A stretch of 64,000 nucleotides of DNA from Streptomyces sp. NBC_00690 (GTDB lineage: Bacteria > Actinomycetota > Actinomycetes > Streptomycetales > Streptomycetaceae), in the NCBI RefSeq assembly GCF_036226685.1, contig NZ_CP109009.1, positions 2,542,001 through 2,606,000 on the forward strand, read 5' to 3'. The position numbers were made by a program, and so were the translations under genes. Shown here one piece after another: positions 26,568 through 34,683 of this stretch; position 1 is the stretch's first letter; each line of letters opens with the position of its first letter. The notes below the pieces were generated by a model. That model was not told the origin of the DNA, searched no databases, and worked only from the letters and a program-made list of their open reading frames with translations.

Positions 26568-27521
26568 GTGTCCGCTGTCGCACCCGACGGACGCAAGATG
26601 CTGCGCCTGGAGGTCCGGAACAGCCAGACCCCCATCGAGCGCAAGCCCGAGTGGATCAAGACCCGGGCGAAGATGGGTCCCGAGTACACGAAAATGCAGC
26701 AGCTCGTCAAAAGCGAGGGCCTGCACACCGTGTGCCAGGAGGCCGGCTGTCCCAATATCTATGAGTGCTGGGAGGACCGCGAGGCGACCTTCCTCATCGG
26801 TGGCGACCAGTGCACCCGACGTTGCGACTTCTGCCAGATCGACACGGGCAAGCCGCAGGCGCTCGACCGTGACGAGCCGCGTCGAGTGGGCGAGTCCGTC
26901 GTCACGATGGACCTGAACTACGCCACCATCACCGGTGTCGCCCGTGACGACCTGGAGGACGGCGGAGCCTGGCTCTACGCCGAGACCGTGCGCCAGATCC
27001 ATGCGATGACGGCGGAGCGGGAGAGCGGGCAGACCAAGGTCGAGCTGCTGATCCCCGACTTCAACGCGGTCCCCGAGCAACTGGCGGAGGTCTTCTCCTC
27101 TCGCCCCGAGGTGCTCGCCCACAATGTCGAGACCGTGCCGCGGATCTTCAAGCGCATCCGTCCCGGTTTCCGCTACGAGCGCTCGTTGGAGGTCATCACG
27201 CGCGCCCGTGAGGCGGGGCTGGTGACCAAGTCCAATCTGATCCTGGGCATGGGCGAGGAGCGGGCAGAGGTCAGCGAGGCACTGCGCCAGCTGCACGCGG
27301 CCGGCTGCGAGCTGATAACGATCACGCAGTACCTGCGGCCTTCGGTGCGCCACCACCCGGTGGAGCGCTGGGTGAAGCCGCACGAGTTCGTGGAGCTGAA
27401 GGACGAGGCCGATGAGATCGGCTTCTCCGGCGTGATGTCGGGGCCGCTGGTGCGCTCGTCGTACCGGGCGGGCAGGCTCTTCGGCCAGGCCATGGAGCGG
27501 CGGAGTCGAGCGGCAGTGTAG
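26568..27521 (+). CDS. lipA: Lipoyl synthase (radical SAM)
   Basis: LipA inserts two sulfurs into protein-bound octanoyl groups. It has 317 residues. The auxiliary cluster cysteines are Cys56, Cys61 and Cys67 ([12 protein letters not shown]), the radical SAM cluster is Cys82/86/89 (CTRRCDFC), and the C-terminal cluster ligand is in RSSY at residues 296-299. All are present. GTG at 26568 with AAGGGG upstream. Its last 24 bases are duplicated just downstream as part of a tandem repeat. Confidence 0.96.
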   Translation: MSAVAPDGRKMLRLEVRNSQTPIERKPEWIKTRAKMGPEYTKMQQLVKSEGLHTVCQEAGCPNIYECWEDREATFLIGGDQCTRRCDFCQIDTGKPQALDRDEPRRVGESVVTMDLNYATITGVARDDLEDGGAWLYAETVRQIHAMTAERESGQTKVELLIPDFNAVPEQLAEVFSSRPEVLAHNVETVPRIFKRIRPGFRYERSLEVITRAREAGLVTKSNLILGMGEERAEVSEALRQLHAAGCELITITQYLRPSVRHHPVERWVKPHEFVELKDEADEIGFSGVMSGPLVRSSYRAGRLFGQAMERRSRAAV

Positions 27522-27683
27522 GTGGGGGGTCAGTCGAGGAACGAGACTGGCACGCCGCCGCAACAAGGCGAGACAAAGCGCGACCCAACGAACAGCACGG
27601 CGGAGTCGAGCGGCAGTGTAGGTGGGGGGCCAGCCAAGGCCCCCAACAACACCGCTGGCACCCCGCCGCAACAAGGCGAGACA
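27498..27683. repeat. Imperfect 100-108 bp tandem duplication spanning the lipA 3' end
   Basis: 27498-27529, which includes the lipA stop codon, is identical to 27598-27629 (100-base offset). A second shared block (GGCAC-CCGCCGCAACAAGGCGAGACA with one mismatch) is at 27548-27575 and 27656-27683 (108-base offset). The middle parts differ. The rest of the 421-base gap 27522-27942 holds no gene. Confidence 0.8.
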
Positions 27684-27839
27684 GCCCCTGGCTCCTGTGA
27701 ATTCAGGCACAAGCAGCTACCGGCAAGTACTGCCAGGTCGGCAGCGGCCCACGCGCTCCCCGCAGGTAGGGGCGGTGCGGGGGCCGCTGCCGCGTTTTCC
27801 GCGGCTTTAGGGCAGACACGTAGAGGTTTCATCAGTGTT

Positions 27840-27878
27840 TGACCGGTCGGTCACCCACTGGTAACACCAATCAGTAAC
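27840..27878 (+). promoter_or_regulatory. Candidate GlnR site and TGACCG dyad before the 27943 gene
   Basis: GTCAC (27850-27854), six bases, then GTAAC (27861-27865) fits one GlnR half-box (gTnAC-n6-GaAAc) at all but one position. A second GTAAC is at 27874-27878. A perfect dyad TGACCG-GT-CGGTCA (27840-27853) overlaps the left half-site and could instead bind a TetR-type protein. I recall the S. coelicolor gene after lipA (SCO2195) being listed as a GlnR target. Confidence 0.5.
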
Positions 27879-27942
27879 CCTGATTCTCCAGCACCACACC
27901 CCCCGCACCTTCCTGCCCGTACATCCCGAGGGGACCGCAATC

Positions 27943-28161
27943 ATGCAGGCCGCGCCGGTACGTCCCGTGCACGCAACCACTCTTCCGTCCGTCACCGACG
28001 CGCTGCGCACCGTGGAGTCACTGCTCCTGGGGCGCGGGCACCGCACGGCGCGGCGCAATGCCTGGACATCGGTCCTGGAGGACCGCCGTCGGGCCAAGGA
28101 CCGGGTCGAAACCCAGCATGTGCTGGAGGCCGTGGCTGGTCGCGCTTCCCAAGCCACGTAA
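27943..28161 (+). CDS. Small basic protein, SCO2195-like (72 aa)
   Basis: The 72-residue product (MQAAPVRPVHATTLPSVTDA, then LRTVESLLLGRGHRTARRNA and EDRRRAKDRVETQHVLEAVA) is helical, rich in Arg and Ala, and has no signal or membrane segment. GAGGGG lies 10 bases before the ATG at 27943. Position after lipA and before the DUF4191 gene is as I remember for SCO2195. A candidate GlnR half-box upstream suggests nitrogen control. Function unknown. The DUF4191 gene begins 10 bases after its stop, so they are probably cotranscribed. Confidence 0.75.
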   Translation: MQAAPVRPVHATTLPSVTDALRTVESLLLGRGHRTARRNAWTSVLEDRRRAKDRVETQHVLEAVAGRASQAT

Positions 28162-28171
28162 ACTTCCGGTT

Positions 28172-28882
28172 ATGGCGAGGAAGGCAAAATCCGACAGCAC
28201 TGACGCTGCTGCGAACCCGGGGCGACTGAAGCAGATCGCTCTGACCTACAAGATGACCAGGAAGGCCGATTCCAAGATCGGTCTCGTCCTCGCGGCTGTG
28301 GGAATCGTCACCTTCGGTGTCTTCCTCGCGATCGGATTCTGGCTCGACTACCCGATCTATCTCGGGATCCTCGGTTTCCTGATCGCTTTCATCGCGATGG
28401 CGATCGTCTTCGGGCGCCGGGCCGAGCGGGCGGCCTTCGGGCAGATGGAGGGCCAGCCGGGCGCGGCTGCCGCAGTGCTCCAGAACATCGGCCGAGGCTG
28501 GACGACCACACCGGCGGTGGCGATGAACCGCAGCCAGGACGTGGTGCACCGGGCGGTCGGCAAGGCGGGCATCGTGCTGGTGGCCGAGGGCAATCCGAAC
28601 CGGCTGAAGTCCCTGCTGGCGGCCGAGAAGAAGAAGATGGCACGCATCGTGGTGGACGTGCCGGTGCACGACATCCTGGTGGGTACGGACGAGGGCCAGG
28701 TGCCCTTGAAAAAGGTCCGTACGACCATGCTGAAGCTGCCCCGCGTACTGACCGGCCCGCAGGTGACGGCGACCAACGACCGACTGCGCGCCATGGGCGA
28801 CCTCATGAGCAATATGCCGCTGCCGAAGGGTCCGATGCCCAAGGGCATGCGGATGCCGCGCGGCGGCCCGAAGATGCGCTAG
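28172..28882 (+). CDS. DUF4191 membrane protein (236 aa)
   Basis: A basic N-terminus is followed by two transmembrane helices (about residues 36-56 and 61-80) and a cytosolic domain with GRGWTTTPAVAMNRSQDVVH, then VLVAEGNPNRLKSLLAAEKK, matching the actinobacterial DUF4191 family found beside lipA. The tail is a Met/Pro/Gly/Lys-rich repeat (PLPKGPMPKGMRMPRGGPKM). Its role is unknown; constant linkage to lipA suggests the same pathway or simply old synteny. ATG at 28172. A strong terminator follows. Confidence 0.85.
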   Translation: MARKAKSDSTDAAANPGRLKQIALTYKMTRKADSKIGLVLAAVGIVTFGVFLAIGFWLDYPIYLGILGFLIAFIAMAIVFGRRAERAAFGQMEGQPGAAAAVLQNIGRGWTTTPAVAMNRSQDVVHRAVGKAGIVLVAEGNPNRLKSLLAAEKKKMARIVVDVPVHDILVGTDEGQVPLKKVRTTMLKLPRVLTGPQVTATNDRLRAMGDLMSNMPLPKGPMPKGMRMPRGGPKMR

Positions 28883-28902
28883 GCCACACCACCACACATC
28901 AC

Positions 28903-28941
28903 GAAGGGGCGGCCCGGACAGTGAGTCCGAACCGCCCCTTC
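28903..28941 (+). terminator. Terminator after the DUF4191 gene
   Basis: A perfect 10-bp outer stem (GAAGGGGCGG/CCGCCCCTTC) has an inner CGGAC/GTCCG stem and starts 21 bases after the stop codon. Confidence 0.75.
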
Positions 28942-29007
28942 CGCATGTTCGTCTGCGGATTCGAACTGCCCCGACGTTCGACCAGTTCCGCATGTTGGTC
29001 GAGGGCA

Positions 29008-29080
29008 GACTGCGCGCCATGGGCGCGACCCCATGGGCCATATGCCACTGCCAAAGGGTCCGATGCCCAAGGGCCTACGG
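29008..29080 (+). pseudogene. Duplicated fragment of the DUF4191 gene 3' end
   Basis: This stretch repeats 28782-28852 (GACTGCGCGCCATGGGCG, then a CCAAAGGGTCCGATGCCCAA block) with about 10 differences and a small length change. It lies beyond the terminator and is not in a usable frame. It is a decayed partial duplication, which explains a misleading short frame here. Confidence 0.7.
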
Positions 29081-29118
29081 GCAGCCCGTGCCCCCGGGAC
29101 CTCGCGTACAGAAGCGCT

Positions 29119-29586
29119 CTAGATCCGCACCTGAACGGCACGGGAGAGGCGGTCGTGGAGCCCCCGGCCGTCGCGGTCCCAGATCAGGGCCGGGATCGCC
29201 AGGCCGAGCAGCACGCTGCGCAGGAGGACACGGGGGATGCCGAGTCGCCCACCGTGTACGGAGATGACGCGGAGCCCGAAGATTCGCTTGCCGGGAGTGG
29301 AGCCGATGGTACCGACGGTGAGCACGCTCAGCAGGAGGAAGATGCCGAGCGCCCAGTTGCCGGCGGCCTGCTGGCTGCCTGCGGCGAAGAAGCCGGAGGC
29401 GATGAGCAGGCAGAGCCCCCAGTCGATGAAGAGTGCGCCGAAGCGCCTCCCGAGCGGGGCCATGGAGCCGGGGCCCGACTCCGGCAGGCCGAGCCGCTGA
29501 CCGCGGTGCCCGAGGTCGGCCCCCATCTGTTCGACGGCCGCGCGGGGCCCGGAGAGCCACGATCCGATTACTTGCCTGTTGTCCAC
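29119..29586 (-). CDS. RDD-family membrane protein (155 aa)
   Basis: The protein has an N-terminal soluble part (VDNRQVIGSWLSGP, LGLPESGPGS) and an RDD domain: LGRRFGALFIDWGLCLLIAS, then a second helix and TPGKRIFGLRVISVHGG before the last helix. RDD proteins are small membrane proteins, some linked to ion transport, mostly of unknown role. GTG at 29586 gives the usual N-terminus for the Streptomyces version next to glnA. No strong ribosome site is visible. It is divergent from glnA; the GlnR box at 29787 is about 200 bases upstream of its start. Confidence 0.8.
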   Translation of the reverse strand: MDNRQVIGSWLSGPRAAVEQMGADLGHRGQRLGLPESGPGSMAPLGRRFGALFIDWGLCLLIASGFFAAGSQQAAGNWALGIFLLLSVLTVGTIGSTPGKRIFGLRVISVHGGRLGIPRVLLRSVLLGLAIPALIWDRDGRGLHDRLSRAVQVRI

Positions 29587-29786
29587 CCGTCCACGGTACT
29601 GTGCCGGGCTCTGCGATCTCACGGCTGGTCTCCCCATAGACGGTCGCGGAACATCCCCCAGCGGGAAGGGTGGCTCATGGCGCCGGGCCCGGCGATCCGG
29701 TCCGTACGGTCCTGTGGTGCACCACACATCGAGTCGCCGCGCCCCTGGCGCATCGAGCGGACCGGAGCACTCCGACCGCCGTCCGG

Positions 29787-29824
29787 TTAACTTGTGCGAA
29801 ACAAACGGGTCACGCTGGAGAAAT
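29787..29824 (+). promoter_or_regulatory. GlnR box upstream of glnA
   Basis: TTAAC-n6-GAAAC-n6-GTCAC-n6-GAAAT is a complete double a/b site with exact 11-base periodicity, close to the published Streptomyces GlnR consensus (gTnAc-n6-GaAAc repeated). It ends 98 bases before the glnA start. A CTATGGT hexamer region at 29834-29840 could be the -10. Confidence 0.85.
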
Positions 29825-29922
29825 CCCGTCTACCTATGGTCGGGTCTTGCGTGTGCCACCGCACTGGCCTCACGACCGAGTTGCAACCCCCGCCCTCCCG
29901 GGCCGGGAGTAGGAGGAGTTGG

Positions 29923-31332
29923 ATGTTCCAGAACGCCGACGACGCGAAGAAGTACATCGCCGACGAGGACGTCAAGTTCATCGATGTCCGGTTCTGTGAC
30001 CTGCCAGGAGTGATGCAGCACTTCACGATCCCGGCGGCGGTGTTCGACCCGACCGAGGAACTGGCCTTCGACGGCTCCTCGATCCGCGGCTTCCAGGCGA
30101 TCCACGAGTCCGACATGGCGCTGCGCGCCGATCTGTCGACTGCGCGGCTGGACCCCTTCCGTCGCGACAAGACGGTCAACATCAACTTCTTTATCCACGA
30201 CCCGATCACGGGCGAGCAGTACAGCCGTGACCCCCGCAACATCGCCAAGAAGGCGGAGGCGTACCTGGCCTCCACCGGGATCGCGGACACCGCGTACTTC
30301 GGCCCCGAGGCCGAGTTCTACGTCTTCGACTCGGTGCGCTTCAACACCTCCGCCAACGAGGGCTTCTACCACATCGACTCCGAGGCCGGCGCCTGGAACA
30401 CGGGTGCCGTCGAGGACAACCGCGGCTACAAGGTCCGCTACAAGGGCGGCTACTTCCCCGCCCCGCCGGTGGACCACTTCGCCGACCTGCGCGCCGAGAT
30501 CTCGCTTGAGCTGGACCGCCAGGGCCTTCAGGTCGAGCGTCAGCACCACGAGGTGGGCACGGCCGGTCAGGCCGAGATCAACTACAAGTTCAACACGCTG
30601 CTGGCTGCGGCGGACGACCTGATGCTCTTCAAGTACATCGTGAAGAACGTCGCCTGGCGCAACGGCAAGACCGCGACCTTCATGCCGAAGCCGATCTTCG
30701 GTGACAACGGCTCGGGCATGCACGTCCACCAGTCGCTCTGGCAGGGCGGCGTCCCGCTGTTCTACGACGAGCAGGGTTACGCGGGCCTGTCGGACACCGC
30801 GCGCTACTACATCGGCGGCATCCTCAAGCACGCCCCGTCGCTGCTGGCGTTCACCAACCCCACGGTGAACTCCTACCACCGTCTGGTGCCCGGCTTCGAG
30901 GCCCCGGTCAACCTGGTGTACTCGCAGCGCAACCGCTCGGCCGCCATGCGCATCCCGATCACGGGGTCGAACCCGAAGGCCAAGCGCGTCGAGTTCCGCG
31001 CCCCGGACCCGTCGTCCAACCCGTACCTGGCGTTCTCGGCGCTGCTGCTCGCCGGCCTCGACGGCGTCAAGAACAAGATCGAGCCCGCGGAGCCGATCGA
31101 CAAGGACCTCTACGAGCTCGCCCCCGAGGAGCACGCGGGCGTCCCCCAGGTCCCGACGTCGCTGCCGGCCGTCCTTGAGGCGCTGGAGGCGGACAACGAG
31201 TACCTCCAGGCCGGCGGTGTGTTCACGTCCGACCTGATCGAGACGTGGATCGACTACAAGCGCACCAACGAGATCGCCCCGATCCAGCTGCGCCCGCACC
31301 CGCACGAGTTTGAGCTCTACTTCGACATCTAG
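29923..31332 (+). CDS. glnA: Glutamine synthetase type I (beta subtype)
   Basis: GlnA condenses glutamate and ammonia with ATP and is the main ammonium-assimilating enzyme. It has 469 residues and forms dodecamers in the family. Visible motifs are SSIRGFQ, the metal/ATP block [11 protein letters not shown], the ATP-binding [18 protein letters not shown], and Tyr397 in [10 protein letters not shown], exactly the adenylylation position of GSI-beta enzymes. AGGAGGAG precedes the ATG. The GlnR box upstream implies activation under nitrogen limitation. A terminator follows at 31468. Confidence 0.97.
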   Translation: MFQNADDAKKYIADEDVKFIDVRFCDLPGVMQHFTIPAAVFDPTEELAFDGSSIRGFQAIHESDMALRADLSTARLDPFRRDKTVNINFFIHDPITGEQYSRDPRNIAKKAEAYLASTGIADTAYFGPEAEFYVFDSVRFNTSANEGFYHIDSEAGAWNTGAVEDNRGYKVRYKGGYFPAPPVDHFADLRAEISLELDRQGLQVERQHHEVGTAGQAEINYKFNTLLAAADDLMLFKYIVKNVAWRNGKTATFMPKPIFGDNGSGMHVHQSLWQGGVPLFYDEQGYAGLSDTARYYIGGILKHAPSLLAFTNPTVNSYHRLVPGFEAPVNLVYSQRNRSAAMRIPITGSNPKAKRVEFRAPDPSSNPYLAFSALLLAGLDGVKNKIEPAEPIDKDLYELAPEEHAGVPQVPTSLPAVLEALEADNEYLQAGGVFTSDLIETWIDYKRTNEIAPIQLRPHPHEFELYFDI

Positions 31333-31467
31333 GAACGCGCCCTTCGGGGTCGCCCCTCAGGTCGTCTTCTCCTGGGCCGTCGGCTGTGTCCTTCCCTTCG
31401 ATGGGAGGCACGGTCGACGGCCTTGTGCGTTGCCGGGAGTCCGTGGGCACTTCGGTGTTCTGTAGTG

Positions 31468-31506
31468 GGCTCCTTCCGCCCGATGACGACGAGGGCGGAA
31501 GGAGCC
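31468..31506. terminator. Bidirectional terminator between glnA and the amidohydrolase gene
   Basis: A perfect 14-bp stem (GGCTCCTTCCGCCC and its complement) has an 11-nt loop and sits between two convergent genes. Confidence 0.85.
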
Positions 31507-31562
31507 GTCGCTGACGCGCTCCACGAGGGCCGTCAGCGAGTTGTGGGGACGGTGGGAGTGGT

Positions 31563-32693
31563 TCAGCGGGTTGCCGTCGACCTGCGGTCGAGTGCCGGCA
31601 GCAGGCGCACCGCGTTGTCGCGGTTGATGTGGCGACGCTGGCGGGTGGTGAGCGTGGGGTCGTCGTCCAGGGCGGGGAGGGCGACGTCGGTGATGGTCGC
31701 GGCCGGGCTGGCGGGCCAGTCGCTGCCGTACAGGAGGCGGCTGGGGTCGGTGACCGTGAGCAGGGTGGCGACCGAGGACGGCCCCAGCGGGGCGGCCGTG
31801 TCGTAGTAGAAGCGGTGGAGGTAGTCGCGCACCCGGGACGGGTCGACGGGTGGGGTGAGGAAGCCGGCGAAGGCTTCCGCGCGGGTGGCGATGTAGGGCA
31901 GGAAGCCTCCGCCGTGCGGCAAGATGAAGGACAGGTTGGGGAAGCGGTCCAGCGTTCCGTTGAGGATCAGATTGATCGCCGCGCGGGTCGTGTCCAGCGG
32001 GAAGTCACAGAGGAAGCTCGGCACGCCGGGGACGGCCGGGCGGGTGGGGTCCGAGCCGGGCAGTTCCAGGGGATGGGTGTTGATCACCGCGGAGCGCTCG
32101 TTGAGTTCGGCGAGCAGGGTGGAGTGCGACGGGTCGCCGAGGTAGACGCCGTTGGTGCTCGCCCTGGTCTGGACGCCGATTGCGCCGAGGTCGTCGAGGC
32201 CCCGGGTGAAGGAGCGCCGTGAGCTCTCCAGGTCATCGGTGAAGACGGGCGCGAAGAACGCGAAGCGGTCGGGGTAACTGTCCGTCAGTTCCGTGACCGC
32301 TTCGAAGGCGATGGTCACGCTCTCCTGCAACTGGGCCGCGCCGGTGAATCTACGGACGGGCATGGCCAGGCTGAGCACACTGGTCGCGATGCCGGCGTCG
32401 TCCATCAGGGCGAGCGTGTCGGCCAGGTTCCACCGTGTCCACCAGGGCAATTGGGCAGATTCCACCAGGCCCTTGCCCTCGGCCCAGGCCACCCAACTGG
32501 GTGCGGTGTAGTGGTGGTGGACGTCGATGCGCGCGCCGCGGGCGTCACCGGCGGGGCGAGCGTGCGGCACGGGGCTGTCGCTCCCGGCCGAGGCGTGTGC
32601 CCTATTGCCGTCGGTGACGGTCGCCACCGCAGCGGCGCCCCCTGCCAGCAGCAGCATGTCGCGGCGGCCGATCCCCCGGTTTGCGTGTGGCAT
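31563..32693 (-). CDS. Exported amidohydrolase of the ACMSD-like family
   Basis: The 376-residue protein starts MPHANRGIGRRDMLLLAGGA, a twin-arginine-type signal followed by an AHA-like cleavage region. The mature part has the amidohydrolase_2 pattern: VHHHY near the start of the barrel, ILPHGGGFLPY and LLYGSDWPASP with the conserved metal/catalytic Asp. Homologues decarboxylate or hydrolyse aromatic or muconate-type acids; the substrate here is unknown. Tat export of such an enzyme is less common than a cytosolic form. The ATG at 32693 places the signal correctly. Confidence 0.85.
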   Translation of the reverse strand: MPHANRGIGRRDMLLLAGGAAAVATVTDGNRAHASAGSDSPVPHARPAGDARGARIDVHHHYTAPSWVAWAEGKGLVESAQLPWWTRWNLADTLALMDDAGIATSVLSLAMPVRRFTGAAQLQESVTIAFEAVTELTDSYPDRFAFFAPVFTDDLESSRRSFTRGLDDLGAIGVQTRASTNGVYLGDPSHSTLLAELNERSAVINTHPLELPGSDPTRPAVPGVPSFLCDFPLDTTRAAINLILNGTLDRFPNLSFILPHGGGFLPYIATRAEAFAGFLTPPVDPSRVRDYLHRFYYDTAAPLGPSSVATLLTVTDPSRLLYGSDWPASPAATITDVALPALDDDPTLTTRQRRHINRDNAVRLLPALDRRSTATR

Positions 32694-33076
32694 GTGAGTA
32701 CGCCCCTGGTGCGCTGGTGGATGTGGATACTCACTGTGGGGCGGGGGGCGCCGAGGGTCTGGCCGACACACACACGGCGGGGTTCCGGTCCCCCGGATGC
32801 ACGATGGCGGGAGATCACCGCGCGATGGTGAACGTTCGTCTGGACCCGGACCTTTCGGGCCGGAGTACCGGGACGGTGCCCGTTCGCCCGATCGGACGCG
32901 GCCCCGGAGGTTCATTCTCGAAGGCGCCGATCCCAGCGAGGAGTACGGCGGTCGGGGCCTGGCCTGGACACCGGCGCGCCGGGACCGGCACGGGGCCTGA
33001 GCGGTGGGCGGCCGTTGTGGGCGCGGGTGCCTCGGAGTGAATCAGTGCTCTAGCGGGACGCCCTATGGTGTTCCGC
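32694..33076. other. Non-coding gap upstream of hemC
   Basis: These 383 bases separate divergent genes. Short frames (for example 32825-33040 on the plus strand) lack a ribosome site and recognisable protein features. CCTATGGTG at 33062-33070 could contain a -10 for hemC. I see no clear operator. Confidence 0.3.
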
Positions 33077-34012
33077 ATGTCTGCCCCTGAGCTGATTCGC
33101 ATCGTCTCCCGCTCCTCCCCCATGGCCCTGGCCCAAGTCGCCCGCGTACAGGCGGAGTTGGAGGCGCTGCACCCCGGAATTCGGACCGAGGTCGTACCCG
33201 TCACCACCTCGGGTGACCGCTGGATGGGGGATCTCGCCCGGTTGGGCGGCAAGGGCGCGTTCACCAAGGAGGTGGACGCCGCACTGATCGCCGGGGAGGC
33301 CGATCTCGCCGTGCACTGTGTGAAGGACGTGCCCGCCGACCGACCGCTCCCGGCCGGGACCACCTTCGCCGCCTTCCTCAGTCGCGACGACATCAGGGAT
33401 GCACTCGTCCATCCCGGCGGGCTGCGTCTCGACGAGCTCCCTGGAGGTACGCGGATCGGAACCTCGTCGGTGCGGCGGGTTGCGCAACTCGCCGCCTCCC
33501 ACCCGCAGTTGGAGTGCGTACCGATGCGAGGGAACGCCAACCGTCGGCTGGAGAAGCTCGCCGCCGGGGAGGCTGATGCCCTACTGCTCGCCGTGTCGGG
33601 GCTGGAGCGCATCGAGCGTATGGACGTGATCAGCGAGGTGCTGTCCGTGGAGGCCATGTGTCCGCCGATCGGCGCGGGCATCCTGGCCCTACAGTGCAGG
33701 GAGGACGACGCCACGACCATTGACGCCGTGAGCGGGCTCGGCGATCCGGCCGCCCATCGCGAGGCCACCGCGGAGCGGATGTTCCTCCATGTGCTCCAAG
33801 GGCACTGCAACTCCCCCATCGCCGGCTTCGCACGCTCGGAGCGCAGCGGTGACCTGTCCCTGCGTGCGAAGGTCTTCACCCCTGATGGCAAGCGGGTCTT
33901 GAACGCCCATGAGTGGGCCGGCCCACTCGATCCGGCCACACTCGGAACGTCGGTGGCGGTGGCTCTGCTGCGGCAGGGAGCACGGGAGCTGATCGACGAG
34001 ATCTCCCACTGA
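33077..34012 (+). CDS. hemC: Hydroxymethylbilane synthase-like protein (isolated, divergent HemC)
   Basis: HemC polymerises four porphobilinogens into hydroxymethylbilane. The 311-residue protein keeps the cofactor cysteine (Cys244, [11 protein letters not shown]), the loop [19 protein letters not shown] and the Asp of the catalytic segment, so it looks active. Several positions are unusual: HCVKDVP for the common [17 protein letters not shown] for GTRKSPLAL, and an extra-short ring before GGKGAFTKE. It is not next to hemA, hemD or hemB, so it may be a second copy. The ATG at 33077 is preferred; an in-frame ATG at 33065 exists. With TATGGT at 33064-33069 as -10 the mRNA could be leaderless. 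Confidence 0.85.
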   Translation: MSAPELIRIVSRSSPMALAQVARVQAELEALHPGIRTEVVPVTTSGDRWMGDLARLGGKGAFTKEVDAALIAGEADLAVHCVKDVPADRPLPAGTTFAAFLSRDDIRDALVHPGGLRLDELPGGTRIGTSSVRRVAQLAASHPQLECVPMRGNANRRLEKLAAGEADALLLAVSGLERIERMDVISEVLSVEAMCPPIGAGILALQCREDDATTIDAVSGLGDPAAHREATAERMFLHVLQGHCNSPIAGFARSERSGDLSLRAKVFTPDGKRVLNAHEWAGPLDPATLGTSVAVALLRQGARELIDEISH

Positions 34013-34018
34013 ATTTCA

Positions 34019-34048
34019 CACTAGTACAATGATAGTTTGCAGCTAGTG
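34019..34048 (+). promoter_or_regulatory. AT-rich region with inverted repeat before the GNAT/MOSC operon
   Basis: CACTAG (34019-34024) and CTAGTG (34043-34048) form a dyad inside an unusually A/T-rich 40 bases. TGCA-GCTAG-TGCA (34038-34050) is a second short dyad. The position 25-50 bases before the next start suggests a promoter/operator. Confidence 0.4.
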
Positions 34049-34071
34049 CAGAGACCGGCTACCGTCCGGGT

Positions 34072-34683
34072 ATGCCCGCGAAGACACCGTCACCGATCAC
34101 CCTCACCGGTCGGCACATCCGTCTCGAACCCCTCACCATGGCGCACCTCCCCGACCTCTTCGTCGCGGGTGGCGGCGACGAGGAGATCTGGCGCTGGCAG
34201 GGCGGTCCCACGCCCACCCGTCAGGAGGACCTCGGCGTCACGCTGCGCGAAGTGCTCGACGAGGCGGAGCGCGGTGCCACCGTTCCGTTCGCCGTGATCC
34301 TCCTGACGACCGGTCGGGCGATCGGCTGGTCCACCTACTTGGACATCGAGGTCGACGATGAACGGCTGGAGATCGGTTGGACCTGGTACGGACGCGAGCA
34401 CTGGCGCACCGCGGTCAACTCCGAAGCCAAGCTCCTGCTGCTGACGCACGCCTTCGAGGAGCTCGGCATGGGCCGCGTCCAGTTGAAGACCGACCACCGC
34501 AACGAGCGCTCCCAGACAGCGATCGCCCGGCTCGGGGCACGGCGTGAAGGGGTGCTTCGTCGCCATCGGCGGCGCCATGACGGTACCTGGCGGGACACGG
34601 TGTACTTCTCGCTGCTGGCGGAGGAATGGCCAGCGGCGAAGGAACGGCTGCACACGGCTCTCGCAGCGGTGGCACAGCCATGA
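34072..34683 (+). CDS. GNAT-family acetyltransferase (RimJ/RimL type)
   Basis: The 203-residue protein has the RimJ/RimL layout: ITLTGRHIRLEPLTMAHLPD at the N-terminus, then ERLEIGWTWYGREHWRTAVN and VQLKTDHRNERSQTAIARLG, where the acetyl-CoA loop and final helix are placed. Relatives acetylate N-termini of ribosomal proteins or small molecules. The substrate is unknown. Its TGA overlaps the ATG of the MOSC gene (ATGA), so the two are translationally coupled. Confidence 0.87.
   Translation: MPAKTPSPITLTGRHIRLEPLTMAHLPDLFVAGGGDEEIWRWQGGPTPTRQEDLGVTLREVLDEAERGATVPFAVILLTTGRAIGWSTYLDIEVDDERLEIGWTWYGREHWRTAVNSEAKLLLLTHAFEELGMGRVQLKTDHRNERSQTAIARLGARREGVLRRHRRRHDGTWRDTVYFSLLAEEWPAAKERLHTALAAVAQP

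Noticed and set aside
32825..33040. Short plus-strand frame before hemC
   Set aside because: No ribosome site and no recognisable protein features; it overlaps equally plausible frames, as expected of GC-rich non-coding DNA.
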